From positions 112,900,277 through 112,964,276 of the forward strand of contig CM041297.1 of NCBI GenBank assembly GCA_023052935.1: a stretch of 64,000 bases of DNA, in the 5' to 3' direction. The translations under genes were made by a program, and so were the position numbers. The stretch is from Piezodorus guildinii (taxonomy: Eukaryota > Arthropoda > Insecta > Hemiptera > Pentatomidae). Under the pieces are notes generated by a model. It saw only the letters and a program-made list of their open reading frames with translations. It was not told where the DNA came from and searched no databases. This document shows positions 1 through 12,155 of the stretch, piece by piece; position 1 is the stretch's first letter, and the number at the start of each line of letters is the position of its first letter.

Positions 1-12
1 TATGTTTTCGTA

Positions 13-15
<3 letters not shown>

Positions 16-84
<69 letters not shown>
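16..84. repeat. (TA)n microsatellite
   Basis: Uninterrupted alternating TA of about 69 bp near the start of the window. The following bases up to about 450 are unique-looking AT-rich sequence with no ORF that I can support. Confidence 0.97.
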
Positions 85-88
<4 letters not shown>

Positions 89-454
89 TATCGGAGGCTT
101 TGTTGAAAAAATACAAAAGGTTGTTATTTTATTTCAATCTTCATTCTATAAAGACAGAAAATGTTATAAAATGGCCAATTAGAAGCGATTTCCGATATTG
201 CTAAGTCTGCCTCCTAACGGAGAAGCTAAGCTCTCAAGAAACACTCCAATTTTCCTCTTTAAATATTGTCTATAGGAGCAGAATTGGGTAGCTCTGTTGG
301 TTTATTAATGTTTATCCGGCTCCGTTGTTTGCCTTTTCATGTATACCTTTTTGAATGTAATTACTAGACAGTAAAGTATGCGGTAAACTATTTCGTAGGA
401 AAGAATTTATTCAATTTAATAATATAATAATTAGAAATACCAAAATATTGGCTT

Positions 455-2345
455 GGTAAAATTTTTTTATTTTATTTATTTTTTTTTATTTATTGAGAAA
501 TATTACAATTTGTTACATAATGAACAGTAGTAATAGCGATGTAGTACACATTCATACAATATATACAGAAAATAATGATAAAGTAAAATTACATAAAATC
601 GGAAATAAATAAATTCAATATACAAAAAAATAACAATTAATTAAAACAAAAAACAACAAAGAAACAAATCAAAACAATAACCTGTAGTAGAGATAAATAC
701 AAGTTGGGTAATAAATAAAAATCATACAAGCAAACTTAACTATATACAATATCTACAATCTGCTAAAGGGACCCTAGACTCGGCTGCTCCCTCCACAAGT
801 GGGGAGAGAAGCCAAATCCAAGAGATCCCAGCGCCTCTCACTCAGCGCTTCACTGGTGTAAGCCAGTGGAGGCCGAGCTAGGTCGGAATAGCCACAAACA
901 TACAGTACATGAGTGGAGGATATGACCAGTGTCAGAACTACAGATAAATGCTTATAAAACATCACGGGGCCACTGCTAATTTGTTGTCGACTGTAAGATG
1001 AGATTTTCTGTTTAGTAGTTTGTATAACAGGCCGAATCTGCGGTTGAGTTCTATCCTTTTAAGTCTTGTATGTAGGTTCCACGTCAGTCTTTTGTCTAGT
1101 AAAAAGCCAAGGTACCGGACTGTGTCTGAGGAAGGAAGCGGTATGGAATTGAATTTAACTGTTGGACAGGATTTACGTCGAAGGGTGAAGGTGACGTGTG
1201 TACATTTGCTTTCGTTCACCTTAATTCGCCAAGCCTTACACCAGTTTTCGACAAGGGAAAGGTGCTTTTGGGTATTTAGCGATGCTACTTCAGGATCGGA
1301 ATGGGATGATAAAATGACTGTGTCATCAGCAAATGTTGCCAGAAAGGTATCGGGATCGGTAGGGATATCGGCGGTGTAGAGGACGGGTCCTAAGACGCTA
1401 CCTTGAGGAACACCGGCCTCAACAGTATAATGTTTGGAAAATTCGGAACCACAGCGAACTCGGAAGGAGCGGTTTAATAAATAGGATCGGAGGATTAGGT
1501 ATAAGGATTGAGGTAAATGGGTTTTGAGCTTAAAGAGCAATCCCGAGTGACACACCCGGTCAAAAGCTTGAGCTATGTCCAGAAAGGCACCCGAACAATA
1601 CTCCTTGCACTTAAGGGCGGAGGAAATGTGATCCACAACTCGGAGTCCTTGCTGAACTGTGGAATGTTGAGAATGAAATCCAAACTGATGTGAAGGAAAA
1701 TTTTGAAATTTATCTAGGATTCGTTTTAGTAGGAGCTTTTCGAAATTTTTTGAGAGGATCGGAAGTAGGCTAATAGGTCTGGAAGATGACGTGCTGTTGG
1801 AAGGTTTGCCTGTTTCCTTTCAGGAAAAGGATGATAGTTGAATGTTTCCATAAGAGAGGAAAATAGGTAGTGCGTAGGAAACTGTTATAGAGATATGTAA
1901 GGAATGTAATGGCTTTCTGTGGAAGTTGTCTTAAGATCTCAGGCGGGAGGAGATCATATCCAGGGGATTTACGGAGAGGAAGCTTTTTAAGAAGATATTT
2001 GACCTCAGAGGGATTATAACTGCTTTAGGAGGTAAGGAGCGTGGTATTGGTGAAGTAAGGAACTGTTCTACTGTTGAATTATGGTTTGGATTCAACTCAG
2101 AATGAGGAGTGAAAACTTTGGAAAGGTGCTGTGCAAATTCCTGGGCTTTATTCTTGTCAGAAGCAGCCCAGGAACTATCACCGCGCAGGAGAGGATGGGA
2201 AATCGTGTGAGTATTTAGGATTCTCTTCGTGACATTCCACAGGGAATTGTCACGAGTCGAGAGAGAGGAGAGGTAGGAATTGTGGTAAAATATAATGTTA
2301 TTCTTTAGAACACTATGACCGTGTTTTTTTTTTTTTTGAACAGGC
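455..2345 (-). pseudogene. Jockey-clade non-LTR retrotransposon relic, 5' truncated, internally deleted
   Basis: Read on the minus strand this is the reverse transcriptase half of a jockey-type LINE, which would copy its own RNA at a nicked target. The RT core lies at 962-1636: an AFDRV motif, GVPQGSVLGP, the catalytic FADD, then VRYLGFLLDKRLTW. The linker before RT (about 1931-2320) carries a WNVTKRIL stretch and is out of frame with the core, so there are frameshifts between them. Just after the residues NKL the frame jumps directly into the C-terminal QWPRD segment and 3' UTR. Comparison with the sister copy near 51 kb shows that the region encoding the RPIWTYG...LWG segment is deleted. 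The 3' UTR and an A/T-rich tail (AATAAATAAA on the minus strand) end near 455. The endonuclease and ORF1 are absent. The clade call rests on the RT motifs. Confidence 0.85.
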
Positions 2346-2639
2346 ATTAATGTAACAAGCACCAAAACGAATTTTATAATCACCTCAATACCAAAGCTAT
2401 GTTTTAATTTTTTAATTTATATTTTAACAGATAATGGCAGCAGGGAAATTTTTTTTTCATCTAAATGATAAGGGGATTTAAAAAGTATTTAAAGGCGAAT
2501 AGTTTTTTTTTTTTTTTTTTAATAAAAAAAATAAATATAAATAACTAATGGAAGTTTCTAGCTTGAGTACATTCAGAAATTCGTACTGCCCCCAGACAAG
2601 GTTATTAGATCATAATTCTATAATTGTGGACACTAAATT

Positions 2640-3260
2640 GTGATTTTTCCTTTAGTGCGTATAAAGAGCAATAATTTTCCTGTTCATATGTATTTTCTTA
2701 GAAATCAAAATCAACAAGATAGTCACCGTTTCTGCTACAAATCATATATTTCGTCTTGTCCGTTTTTATTTAGAGCCCTGTCTTTTCCAGTTTTCATTGA
2801 TGTATCTGTATTTAGTTTTATTTATTTTAGGAGTAAAATTTCAGTTTTTTTCTTTGTTTTTTTTTTCAAATTATTCACGGTATTTCGGTTAAAAACCGCC
2901 GATAATTTTTTTCTTTATTTAAAAAAATAACTGAGCTATTATAGGCATATTTTTGGGTAAAATTTCGATTTTTTCCTTTTTTTTAAATTATTTTCGTTTT
3001 TAAGGTTAACAAACTAATAAATGTTTGTCTCTATCTTCTACAATAACCGAGTTATTGAATTAAATCAATTTTAATCGCCAGCCATTTAAAAATAACCAGC
3101 TGATTTAAATTAAATCCGCGGACGGTGGACAAACGGATTTTTTTTTTTTAATTTTTTATTTTAATTCTGCACACCTTGAAATGTAAACCCTTAAATTTTT
3201 GGTTTATAATACTAGAAATAATAAACCAAAAATACACGAAATATTATCATCAAAATCAAT
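2640..3260 (+). repeat. Rep-B dispersed repeat, copy 1
   Basis: T-rich repeat with recurring blocks of about 100 bp (a Tctatctt...aaaataaccgagttattgaa theme). It ends in an imperfect palindrome at about 3200-3228, GGTTTAT ... AATAAACC. The same blocks and terminal palindrome recur at 22.4-23.0 and 43.6-44.3 kb. The open frame at 2640-2930 is low complexity and not a gene. Confidence 0.7.
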
Positions 3261-3895
3261 TCAAAAATAAACTTGAAATCGTGTGATAAAATAATTAAGA
3301 GAAATGCCCAGTTGCTGCATAGTACCGCGGTAATAAATCCAATCTCGATACACTCATTTATTTAATTGGTCCAATTATTTTCTCCCACGCGAATATCCAC
3401 CCTGATCGTCACTGATTTATTTTAAATTTCAAATTACAGAAACGAATCCATGACGCGGTATTACATTTTCATTAGTTTTCCTTCCGAGCTAATAATGAAG
3501 GCTTATTGAGGATATTTAAATCAATTTGCATATATTTTCATAATTAACAATCAATGAAAGATATGAATGAAAACAGTATTTGAAATTATAATATATAATT
3601 CTGTTGCAAAAGTACGTAATTTATTTTTACTGTTTATTATTTATTATTATTTATTTTGTGTCATAGAACCAAAATAATACACCTACATACATAAGGCTAG
3701 ACTTAGGAATCAGTTAATTTACTAGAGGGAATAGCTATAATTATTTTGAAAGTTCATAAAATTCTTTAAATCACAAATCCTTTTCTAGGTATGGCTTTAG
3801 TTAAATATTTATCTTATACAAAAATTTGTAGAAGATAACAGAGAACGATGGGAAAATCGCATAACACAAAGTGATTCTTGTGGATAATTGTATTA
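3261..3895. other. AT-rich sequence, no gene seen
   Basis: No ORF with family resemblance, no RNA gene and no clear repeat boundary. It includes moderately complex stretches that could be ordinary unique intergenic sequence. Confidence 0.6.
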
Positions 3896-3897
3896 TA

Positions 3898-4200
3898 GAC
3901 TAGCTGACCCGACAGACGATGTCCTATCTGAACATTTCTTAGGGAAGTAGATCAAGCTGTTAACGCGTGATGCGATGACCAAGGAAAAGGGGGATTTATT
4001 TTTTATGTAGATAAAAAGATTACTACCTTAAGAAATAAAAAAAAATAAAAAAATCTGTTTGTCTCGTTTTCTTACATAAGATCCTTCTCTTGACTGATAT
4101 AAACATAACAGAAAAAGAACTAGAGAAATCGGTCAAGACGTTCACGCGTGATGCAATGACTAATGAAAAAGGCGATTAAATTTGTTTTTATTATAGGTTA
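3898..4200 (+). repeat. Dispersed repeat fragment with tagctgaccc head
   Basis: Begins TAGCTGACCCGACAGACG. It contains two diverged internal copies, about 175 bp apart, of a segment around acgcgtgatgcRatgac (about 3963 and 4143). A similar head, tagctgacctggcaaac, occurs at 24131. I recall this head motif from repeats in many insect genomes; the element class is unknown. Confidence 0.5.
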
Positions 4201-4439
4201 TATTATTAAATATATGGTTTTTACAGAAATGTATATAATCCCTTAACCTAAGCATGTGCTAAGTCAATCGAGAAAACCATCAGTCATAAGAAACTAAAAT
4301 TTCATTATTTTAGAAGATTATATGCCTGAAATGTTACAGACACTTTTTTATTAAAACTGGCAAATCGAAAGAGTCATTTTCTACCATGCATTTACTACCA
4401 TTCCATGATATTCTCGATAACCGCAGCAACGATTCTGAT

Positions 4440-4946
4440 TAAGCTCACTATAATGATGTTACATATTAATGAGCTTTAATATCACGTAGGTTTCGTTCTG
4501 ATTCAAATAATATGTCAGGACCTTAAAGTCGAATATTTGAATTTTTTTCTTCCACAAAATTAATGTTATCATTTTATTGGCATGGGTAAAAACGGATAAG
4601 TATATAAGTTAAAAGAATTTATATAACAACTAAAGAAAATAAGAGCAAACGTATTTTTTATTTGAACATAATTATAATAATATTGATGGATAAAACGCAG
4701 TAGGAAAGGTTAATATTTTAGAAAAAAAAAGTTATCTTATGTTTAAAGTTGTAGAATTTAATTTAACTAACGAATATGGCATAAACTTAATTGATTATTG
4801 TAAATAACAATTAAATGTTGTTTGATTATCAAATCTAAAACACATGTCTCCAACGAAACTGAATACATTTTTCCTATTAATTTAAAAATTCTTAAATTCA
4901 TTGTTACACCCGAGGTAACGCAAAATCGTGTGTTGCCCGCACCGGA
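4440..4946 (-). repeat. Rep-A dispersed repeat, minus-strand copy
   Basis: On the minus strand it starts TCCGGTGCGGGCAACACACG and runs into the Rep-A body, stopping before the 3' hairpin half. It is more diverged than the 5.4 and 37.4 kb copies: the subterminal actttcacttac block reads attttgcgttac here. Confidence 0.65.
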
Positions 4947-5423
4947 TTTTTTTAATGTAAATCATTGCATTTTAAATTTTAATATTGAAATATTTTAGAT
5001 TATATTAATGGACCCTTTATTTACAAATAGAAGGTTTTGCACGAGAAGCACACACAACTGATTTAGCGATCCCCCATAACACACATCCGAATATATCACT
5101 TGTTACAAATCTTCAGGGGAACCGATTTGTCACGTTCCACCATTGTGGGACACTTACTAAACTTCTGTTTTATTCTCTCCCTTAAACGTTATAGCTGTCC
5201 CTATTTCCTTAATGGCCTGCAGTATACCGCCCTAATGCACCATTGCTAGACGAAAATTTAAATATTCGTTGTTAAGTAATCCATAGTGATAATCAACCAA
5301 CGCCGGGTGGTTTACAAGTAATACGTATCAATATATTCAATACAAGTATTGGAATTTGAATTTATTAACTGATTCGGTTTTGTTTTTCCACTGAAATTTA
5401 TAAGATATCCTATTTTAAAAATA

Positions 5424-6265
5424 TGGTTCGGGCAACACATGACTTTCACTTACCTCCATTTTTAAAATCAATGAAAGAATTTTCAAAAACAGTTAGAGAT
5501 AAAAATACGTGGAACTATTAAGGAATTAATTAAATTGAATTTATATAGAAGTATCTGTTTCATTAAAAAATCTATTATATTATTATCTAAAGTAATCAGT
5601 TAGTTTTATGTTCATTTCATCACTCTCTATTAACTTTTAAAAACTTGTGTATGAGATGATATTTTTTCTAAAATCTTTAGCTTTCCAACGGTATATCACA
5701 CATGTATATTACTGCTCTTATGTTCAAAAACGAAAAATTGCATTAAAAAAATATTTTTTTCTGTTTTCGCCTTTAGTTGGGTATCGAATTTATTCAATTT
5801 ATATATTTACCTATTTTTCATCAACGTTAACAAGATAATATAGTTATTTTTATTGAATCTACAAAATCAAAGGTACTTTAGGAGAAGAAAATTTAAAATA
5901 TCGGCATTTAAGCCCTCTCAGACCATTTTAATCAGAATAAAACCTACATGATATTAAAGCACATTAAATTTTACATCGATATAGCGAGTTTAATCAAAAT
6001 CGTCGGAACCGTTTTCGAGAAAATTAAAAAAGGTGCAAAATCCATGGTATAAAGTGCCTCTTCTGGTAAGCTCATTTTGATGAAAAAAGTGTTGTCCCGT
6101 CTCGGGCTTATAGTTGTATTAAATATGAAATTTCAGTTTCATAGGACTTACCGTTTCCGCCCGGCAGTTACCACACACACACACACACATCACACACCAA
6201 AATTTTCGAAAATTTCCACGATCGCAATTCTTCCCCTTACAATATATAGGAAGTGAAAGTAAAAA
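5424..6265 (+). repeat. Rep-A dispersed repeat, near full-length copy
   Basis: Member of a family of about 850-890 bp found at least nine times here. In order it shows a TC-start G/C-rich head (ggcaacacatg), a subterminal ACTTTCACTTAC block, an AT-rich body, a CA microsatellite at about 6171-6188, and a 3' end where cttcccctta and a final GTGAAAGT can pair. The terminal GTGAAAGT is the inverted copy of the 5' subterminal block. It is closely similar to the copy at 37.4 kb. The layout resembles non-autonomous Helentron-type elements, but no coding partner is present. The ORF at 5647-5838 is a low-complexity frame. Confidence 0.75.
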
Positions 6266-6499
6266 TTTCTGAACGTTTAAAATTCCATTGAAAATAGTGA
6301 AAAAGTTCTCAAATACGAACTTTTACAACTATAGTTATTCAACAACCTTAAGAAGGTTATAAAAGAAAATTAATATTGAGGGTACAACATGAAAACTTCA
6401 CTTAAATTCGCTGTTAATCTCAATTTTAGAACCTTTAGAGAATGTTAGAGTATTCTTTTTTGGGTTTAAAAATATGTTGAATCACCCAGTTTTAAACTT

Positions 6500-7070
6500 T
6501 ATTTTATCAAATATCATAAAAACTTTTATTCCTAGGAAACTAATAAAAATAAATCAAATTATGACCTATCTTATTACCTACGATTAAAGTAATAATAGAA
6601 ATCCTTGTTCTTACTAACTACCCAGATAAGATGTTTTATGTTAAAACTTTTTTTCTTTAAAAATCAGAAATCAATATTTTGCTCTTTTAATGTGTCAAAT
6701 TTCTTAGGAGCTGATCTTTCTACGAAGATTTTGTAGATAATGTACATTGTGGCCCATTTAATGGCTTAAATTTGGGTGATAATAGATATTTTTGCTTTCG
6801 AATGTTTCCCAGATAAAGGCTTACAAGTAAAATTTATTTGTTTTTCAAAAATATCAGTAAACGAAATTGTGTTATTTTATTTTCTAAAAAATAATAAAAA
6901 TTGTGCATCCTAAGATAATTAAGATGATAAATTAAATCATGCCCCATTTAATTAGCTTCCATTTGTGTGTTAATAAACATCTATACGCTTAAGTGTTTTC
7001 GAGATAAAGTTCTTTAAGTAAAAACTTTTTTTATCTAAAAATTAGAAATAGATATTTTGTTAATTAATTT
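6500..7070. repeat. Diverged tandem repeat, about 200-bp period
   Basis: A theme of cagataaRg...gt(t/a)aaaacttttttt followed by aaaatcagaaatc recurs at about 6620, 6810 and 7015, with intervening similar text (ccatttaat ... ttgggtgataata / ttgtgtgttaata). The copies are far diverged. Flanking sequence to 7380 shows no gene. Confidence 0.45.
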
Positions 7071-7379
7071 GTTCCTAACATATAGAGTATATCGTTGCTT
7101 TAATATCTCAGCAACCATTAGTTTTAGCAAACGAATTTATATAATTATTTTTAAAGATATTTTATTGCAATTTATTTTTATAGAATAATATTTTCGATAA
7201 AGATAATACTTGAGATATTCACAACAAAAAAAACGGAAAAAAGTTTAATTTTTTTTCTCTCCACCCTTCAACATTCAACGCGAAAAACTCTGAGACTTTT
7301 TACCAGTTAATGAGGGAAGTGTACTGAACAATTCCTAACGGGTTTCACTTTTTTTTTCTTGATGTTCGTGTTAAAACCT

Positions 7380-7475
7380 AATTTTACTGTACTATTTCTC
7401 TGCAAGTCTGTTTCTTGTGTTTTGCCTTTAGCATATTTACTAGTTGTTTTATGTAATGAAGTTGTAAATTACAAT
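7380..7475 (+). repeat. Jockey-family 3' end fragment
   Basis: A short segment ending gttgtaaattacaataaata matches the 3' ends of the jockey relics at 61.05 and 61.86 kb (cagttgtaaattataataaa). Only the 3' UTR tip is present. Confidence 0.45.
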
Positions 7476-8237
7476 AAATAATAAATGAAAAAAGTTTTTA
7501 GCAAATACACCAAAAATAGACATAGGCAAACATAACCTTTCGAACTTCCAATTTCTGGAAATCTCGATTCACCACTCTCCTACCACTTAGCCACTCATCC
7601 CCAAATACCACCTTTATCTTCTCACCGCTTCCATCCCCAGTCGCATGAATTCGTAGAATGGGTAGAAAAAACATAAAAAGAAAAGAGGTATATTTATCCG
7701 TACAACCCTTTATATCACTTGGATATATACGGATAAAATATATAGTACGGGAAAGTATCCTTAAAAATATTCGAATACTTGTTTCCAACGAAAAAATTGA
7801 AGTGTTATATTTCATTTAAATTGGGAAAATAAATAAATGCACATATTATAAAACCAACCTTTGTCAACTGGTTAATCTCTATGGCAATTCGGAACAGGCA
7901 CTTAATTTTAATTAAAAGGTTTATATTTATTTACAATTATCGCTAAAAAACAAAATCACTTTATTAAAGATGTTTTATATGTGCATAATTTAATACCATT
8001 TATAATGACAAAGAAATAGTCTTCATTGAATCAGTATTACAGAGCTAAATGAGGAATTTTAAGAATGTCTTTCTCCACAGAACAGTTAATATGATAATCA
8101 TAAAATAAAAATATAAATTTTTAGTTTTGGAAAGCTACTGGTTCAACCAGAGAAGATCTATTATAAATATAAGTTTATGTTATTCAATAGATCTTCTAAC
8201 TAATCAAGTTTACATGACTTCCATTTATTATGATTAT

Positions 8238-8239
<2 letters not shown>
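7476..8239. other. AT-rich sequence, no gene seen
   Basis: The minus-strand frame at 7498-7815 is open but has no recognisable domain and mostly AT-biased codons. I see no feature here. Confidence 0.5.

Positions 8240-8322
<83 letters not shown>
8240..8322. repeat. (TA)n microsatellite with 10-bp flanking direct repeats
   Basis: About 80 bp of alternating TA. The 10-mer attatgatta occurs immediately outside both ends (8227-8236 and 8319-8328). The predicted peptide of alternating I and Y across it is an artefact. Confidence 0.95.
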
Positions 8323-8323
<1 letters not shown>

Positions 8324-8499
8324 GATTAAGTATCGGGTTGTGAATTAAGTTCGTAGCGTTTTTCAATATATCAATTTAAGCATCTCTGTGTTTATAAAAT
8401 CACATTTACTTGGTCAATAATGTTTACATATTCTAAACAATTATTCGTTAAGGTGCTTTTATGCATCAATTTTAACCAAGATTCCTTCCTTATTTTTAA

Positions 8500-9168
8500 G
8501 TGGCCTTTTTCTTTCTCAACAAGGTCTTCGATAAAGTGCAAATTGATAAAGTGCAAAAAATACGAAAGTGCACCTCGGGCAGTCTCCTTCTTGTGTTGGA
8601 TAGGAAAGCACAAGAAAAGACAGAACAAATTCGTACTGCAATTGCACATAAAATGGGTGACAAAGCAGAGGTCACGTGCAAGAGAGACTTTGCTGCTTTC
8701 GAATTAAAAGACCTTGATGAACTAACTGATGCCGAAGAAGTGCATAAAGCCCTTCGAAATCAAATAGAAGGTGCCGAAAACACTGATATTTCTGTGGTGA
8801 AGTCACTTCGCAAGGCTTACGGTGGCACACAGACAGCTGTGATAGTTTTGCCTAGGGAACTTGCGAGAAAAGCTTTAGAAAAAGGAAGCATCCGAGTTGG
8901 TTGGGTTAGCAGTCGGGTAAGAGAAAAAATTTCTCCTCAAAGATGTTTTCGTTGCTTCGATTACGGTCACTTGGCGAAATATTGCAAGGGAACCGACAGA
9001 ACAAAGCTCTGCTTGCGATGTGGCGAAATGGGACATCCAGCAAAAGATTGTAACGGTGAATCGAACTGTCTGCTATGCCCTGAGGGAGCAAACCGCAGGC
9101 ATCCAACGGGTTGCTTTAAATGCCCTATTTACCAACGAGCGGTTGAAGCAGTTATTAAACGCCGATGA
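8500..9168 (+). CDS. ORF1 (gag-like RNA-binding protein), 5' partial
   Basis: In R1-type elements this protein binds element RNA and builds the ribonucleoprotein. Residues from about 18 onward match the gag core (KIRKCTSGSLLLVL ... DLDELTDAEEVHKAL). Three zinc knuckles follow: C149-C152-H157-C162, C171-C174-H179-C184 and a longer-spaced C190-C193-H201-C205. The frame is open from 8500 but begins with GTG, not ATG. The first in-frame ATG is at 8652, inside the core, and the first dozen residues look like flanking DNA, so the true start has been lost by 5' truncation. R1-group gags are usually about twice this length. The stop TGA overlaps the ORF2 start as ATGA, which suggests translation of ORF2 by termination and re-initiation, as described for SART1. 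Confidence 0.85.
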   Translation: MAFFFLNKVFDKVQIDKVQKIRKCTSGSLLLVLDRKAQEKTEQIRTAIAHKMGDKAEVTCKRDFAAFELKDLDELTDAEEVHKALRNQIEGAENTDISVVKSLRKAYGGTQTAVIVLPRELARKALEKGSIRVGWVSSRVREKISPQRCFRCFDYGHLAKYCKGTDRTKLCLRCGEMGHPAKDCNGESNCLLCPEGANRRHPTGCFKCPIYQRAVEAVIKRR

Positions 9169-12155
9169 GGTTTTTACAGCTGAACCTTAATCATTGTGAA
9201 GCTGCACAGGACCTCTTGTGGCAAACTATCAGTGAGAAGGACATCGACATCGCTATACTATGCGAGCAGTACAGAGACGTCGATGGTCCCTGGATGAAGG
9301 ACCTTAGTAGCCGAGCAGCTATATGGATCAGTAAGGATCACTTCATACAGGAAGTCCAACCGATTCGAAGAAGAGGATTCATATGGATCAGGGTAAAAGA
9401 CATTTATATTTGTAGTGTCTACGCATCACCTAGTGCACCACAAGATGAATTTGAGGCTCTACTTGATGGTATTGAGCATGAACTGCGAGGTCGACAACCT
9501 CTTATAATCGCTGGTGATTTCAACGCATGGGCTACTGCATGGGGTAGCAAATATACAAATAGGAGAGGCGAATGTCTTCTCGACACGTTTGCTACTCTTG
9601 ATGTTGTTCTCCTAAATACCGGCTCTACTCCGACGTTCTCTAGGAATGGTACTTCCTCGATAATTGATTTGACTTGTGTAAGTGCTAACCTTGCCTGTCA
9701 GGACTGCTGTTGGCACGTTAGTGATCATTATACCCATAGTGACCATCAGGCCATCTGCTTTCAAGTCAGTGTTCCAGATGGAAAACTGAAAAAAATAAAA
9801 ACGCTGCCAGCAGTAGGTTGGAACCATCGATCCGTCGACAAAGATTCCTTTGACATCATGATGAAAGAAAGAATCGAATTACCAGAAACAGTAGAAGAAA
9901 GTGTAACACGGTTGTTGAAGTTTATTACTGATGCTTGTGACGCATCAATGGCCAGATCTTCCAGAAGAAAACGACACATGACAGTATATTGGTGGACCGA
10001 TCAGATTGCTGTTCTCCGGCGAGCCTGTTTTCGTACCAGAAGATTAGCCCAGCGAGCGAGAGGTTGCTTACAATATGAGGCACGGAATCAGGAACATAAG
10101 CAAGCTAAGAGGGACTTAGTTAAGGCAATAAAAGAACGTAAGCGTAACTGCTGGAAGAGGCTGTGTGATGAGGTAGAGGAAGACACGTGGGGAAGGCCAT
10201 ACAAAATGGTTATGGCCAAACTGAAAAGTTCGAAATTGTCGCCTCCGAGCTGTCCAGAATTGCTAGGAAAAATAGTGGCAGTGCTATTTCCTAGACGTTC
10301 AGAAGTACCCATTGGTATTATAGCAATGCCGGATCTAGAACCAGTGCCGGAAATCACGATGGAAGAGCTAGACTTAGCATGCAGGAAAATTGCGGATTCC
10401 AAAGCTCCGGGCCCGGATAATATCCCCAATATTGCCTTGAAAATGGCTATCATGTCAAGGCGACAAATCTTCTTAGATGTGTACAATGCCTGTCTCAGTG
10501 AAGGTATCTTTCCAACACAGTGGAAGAAGCAACGTCTTGTGCTCCTGCCAAAAGGAAAGGGCTCTCCGGAAGATCCCGCTTCTTATCGACCAATATGTCT
10601 CCTGGACACTGCTGGCAAGGTACTGGAGAGGATCATTTATGGCAGGTTAATTGACTTTAGTGAAGGAGTCAGAGGATTATCTGATGACCAGTATGGTTTT
10701 CGGAAGGGCAGATCGACAATAGATGCCATCGGTTTTGCTATCAAAACTGCTCAGGAAGCCACTGCGGGAAAGAGATGGAGAAGAGATAGTAAGAAGTACT
10801 GCGCCATTATAACATTAGACGTTAAAAATGCCTTTAATTCAGCTCGGTGGGATTGTATCTTAAACGGATTGAAAAATATGCAAGTCCCATATTACCTCAT
10901 GAAGATTATTGAGAGTTATTTTACCGACAGAATTTTAAGGTATGATACGAAAGCAGGATTAAAAAGCTACAAAGTCACAGGTGGCGTTCCTCAGGGTTCG
11001 GTTCTAGGACCACTTCTGTGGAATATAATGTATGACGGTGTGCTCAGGTTACCCCTGCCAGAAGAAACTACTACGCTTGGTTTTGCTGACGATCTGGCAA
11101 TCATAGTTCGGGGGAAACTCTTGGAGGAGATATCTTATAATGGGAACAAGGCTATCTTTATGATTCGTCAATGGCTCTCAGCGGCAGGCCTTCAGCTTGC
11201 TGATCATAAAACTGAGGCAGTATTGATAACCAGTAGGAAAGTGAAGGAGACAGTCAGTTTCACCGTCGGGGAGTTCGATATCCTATCCAAGCCATCAATT
11301 AGATATCTCGGAGTGCATATTGACGCTAGAATTCGATTTGATGAACACCTGCTTAAAGTTAGTAATAGAGCAGCGAATGTGGTAAATGAATTGGCCAGAA
11401 TCATGCCAAATATTGGTGGACCAAGGGGAAACCAGAGGAAGCTTCTGGCCAATGTAGCCAGTTCCACGCTTCTGTACGCAGCACCGATCTGGGCAGAATC
11501 CTGCCAAGTGCAATCATATGTCCGGAAAGTTATTAGTGTGCATCGGAGAAGTGCCCTGCGTGTCGCTCGAGCTTTTCGCACTGTGTCCTACGACGCTGTA
11601 TGCGTCATCGCAGACATGCCTCCGATTGATCTTTTGGCAGATGAACGCAGAAGGATCTACCGAAGAAAATAAGAAGAGAAGGATGCTCACTGGGCTTCTT
11701 TAGCAAAACAAGAGAGAGTTCATACACTTGATATATGACAGAGACGCTGGAACGCTTCATCTTCTGGAAGATGGACCTACCGCCTAATTCCCGACATATC
11801 GACATGGTTATCCCGGAAACATGGAGATGTAGATTACTATCTCACTCAGCTGCTTACTGGGCATGGTTGCTTCAGAGCGTACTTAGCCCGTTTCAAAATA
11901 GAGGAAAGTTCATTGTGCCCATTTTGTGATCCCATAGAAGAAACAGTGGAACATGCATTCTTCTCTTGTTCGGGATTCGTTCGAGAAAGATCGGAGATAG
12001 ACGCTAAATTTAGTACAAAAGCATCACCCGAAAATTTAGTCTCCTTGATGATGGCTAGTCAGGAGAGTTGGAGCGCTGCAGCTGATTATGCAGCACAAAT
12101 CTGCAGAAAACTCAGAGTACAGGAGCAAGAAAGGAGAGGCGGTGCATCGGCCTAG
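9165..12155 (+). pseudogene. ORF2 endonuclease/reverse transcriptase, two in-frame stops
   Basis: This is the target-primed reverse transcription enzyme of the R1-like element. The frame runs 997 codons including the stop. The APE-type endonuclease is at residues 1-220, with N-terminal LQLNLNH, CEQY, the DFNAW motif from residue 118 and SDH at 192-194. The RT is at about 400-740, with SKAPGPDNIP, SYRPICLLD, QYGFRKGRST, DVKNAFNSARW, GVPQGSVLGPLLWN, FADD at 640-643 and RYLGVHID. The C-terminal domain has CPFC (from residue 918) ... EHAFFSC. TAA at 11670 and TGA at 11736 interrupt the frame. The sequence after each stop continues in the same frame (QRRWN, YYLTQLLTGHGCFRAYL), so these are nonsense changes, not frameshifts. 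The part up to 11672 alone is 835 residues. The catalytic residues look intact but the C-terminal domain is cut off, so the copy is probably inactive. Confidence 0.93.

Noticed and set aside
1020..1379. 119-codon plus-strand ORF
   Set aside because: Antisense shadow of the jockey RT on the minus strand.
8127..8348. 73-codon ORF across the (TA)n array
   Set aside because: Its repeating I-Y peptide comes only from the microsatellite.
8420..8707. Upstream ATG ORF as the true start of the LINE gag
   Set aside because: It is in a different frame from the gag core and ends within it.
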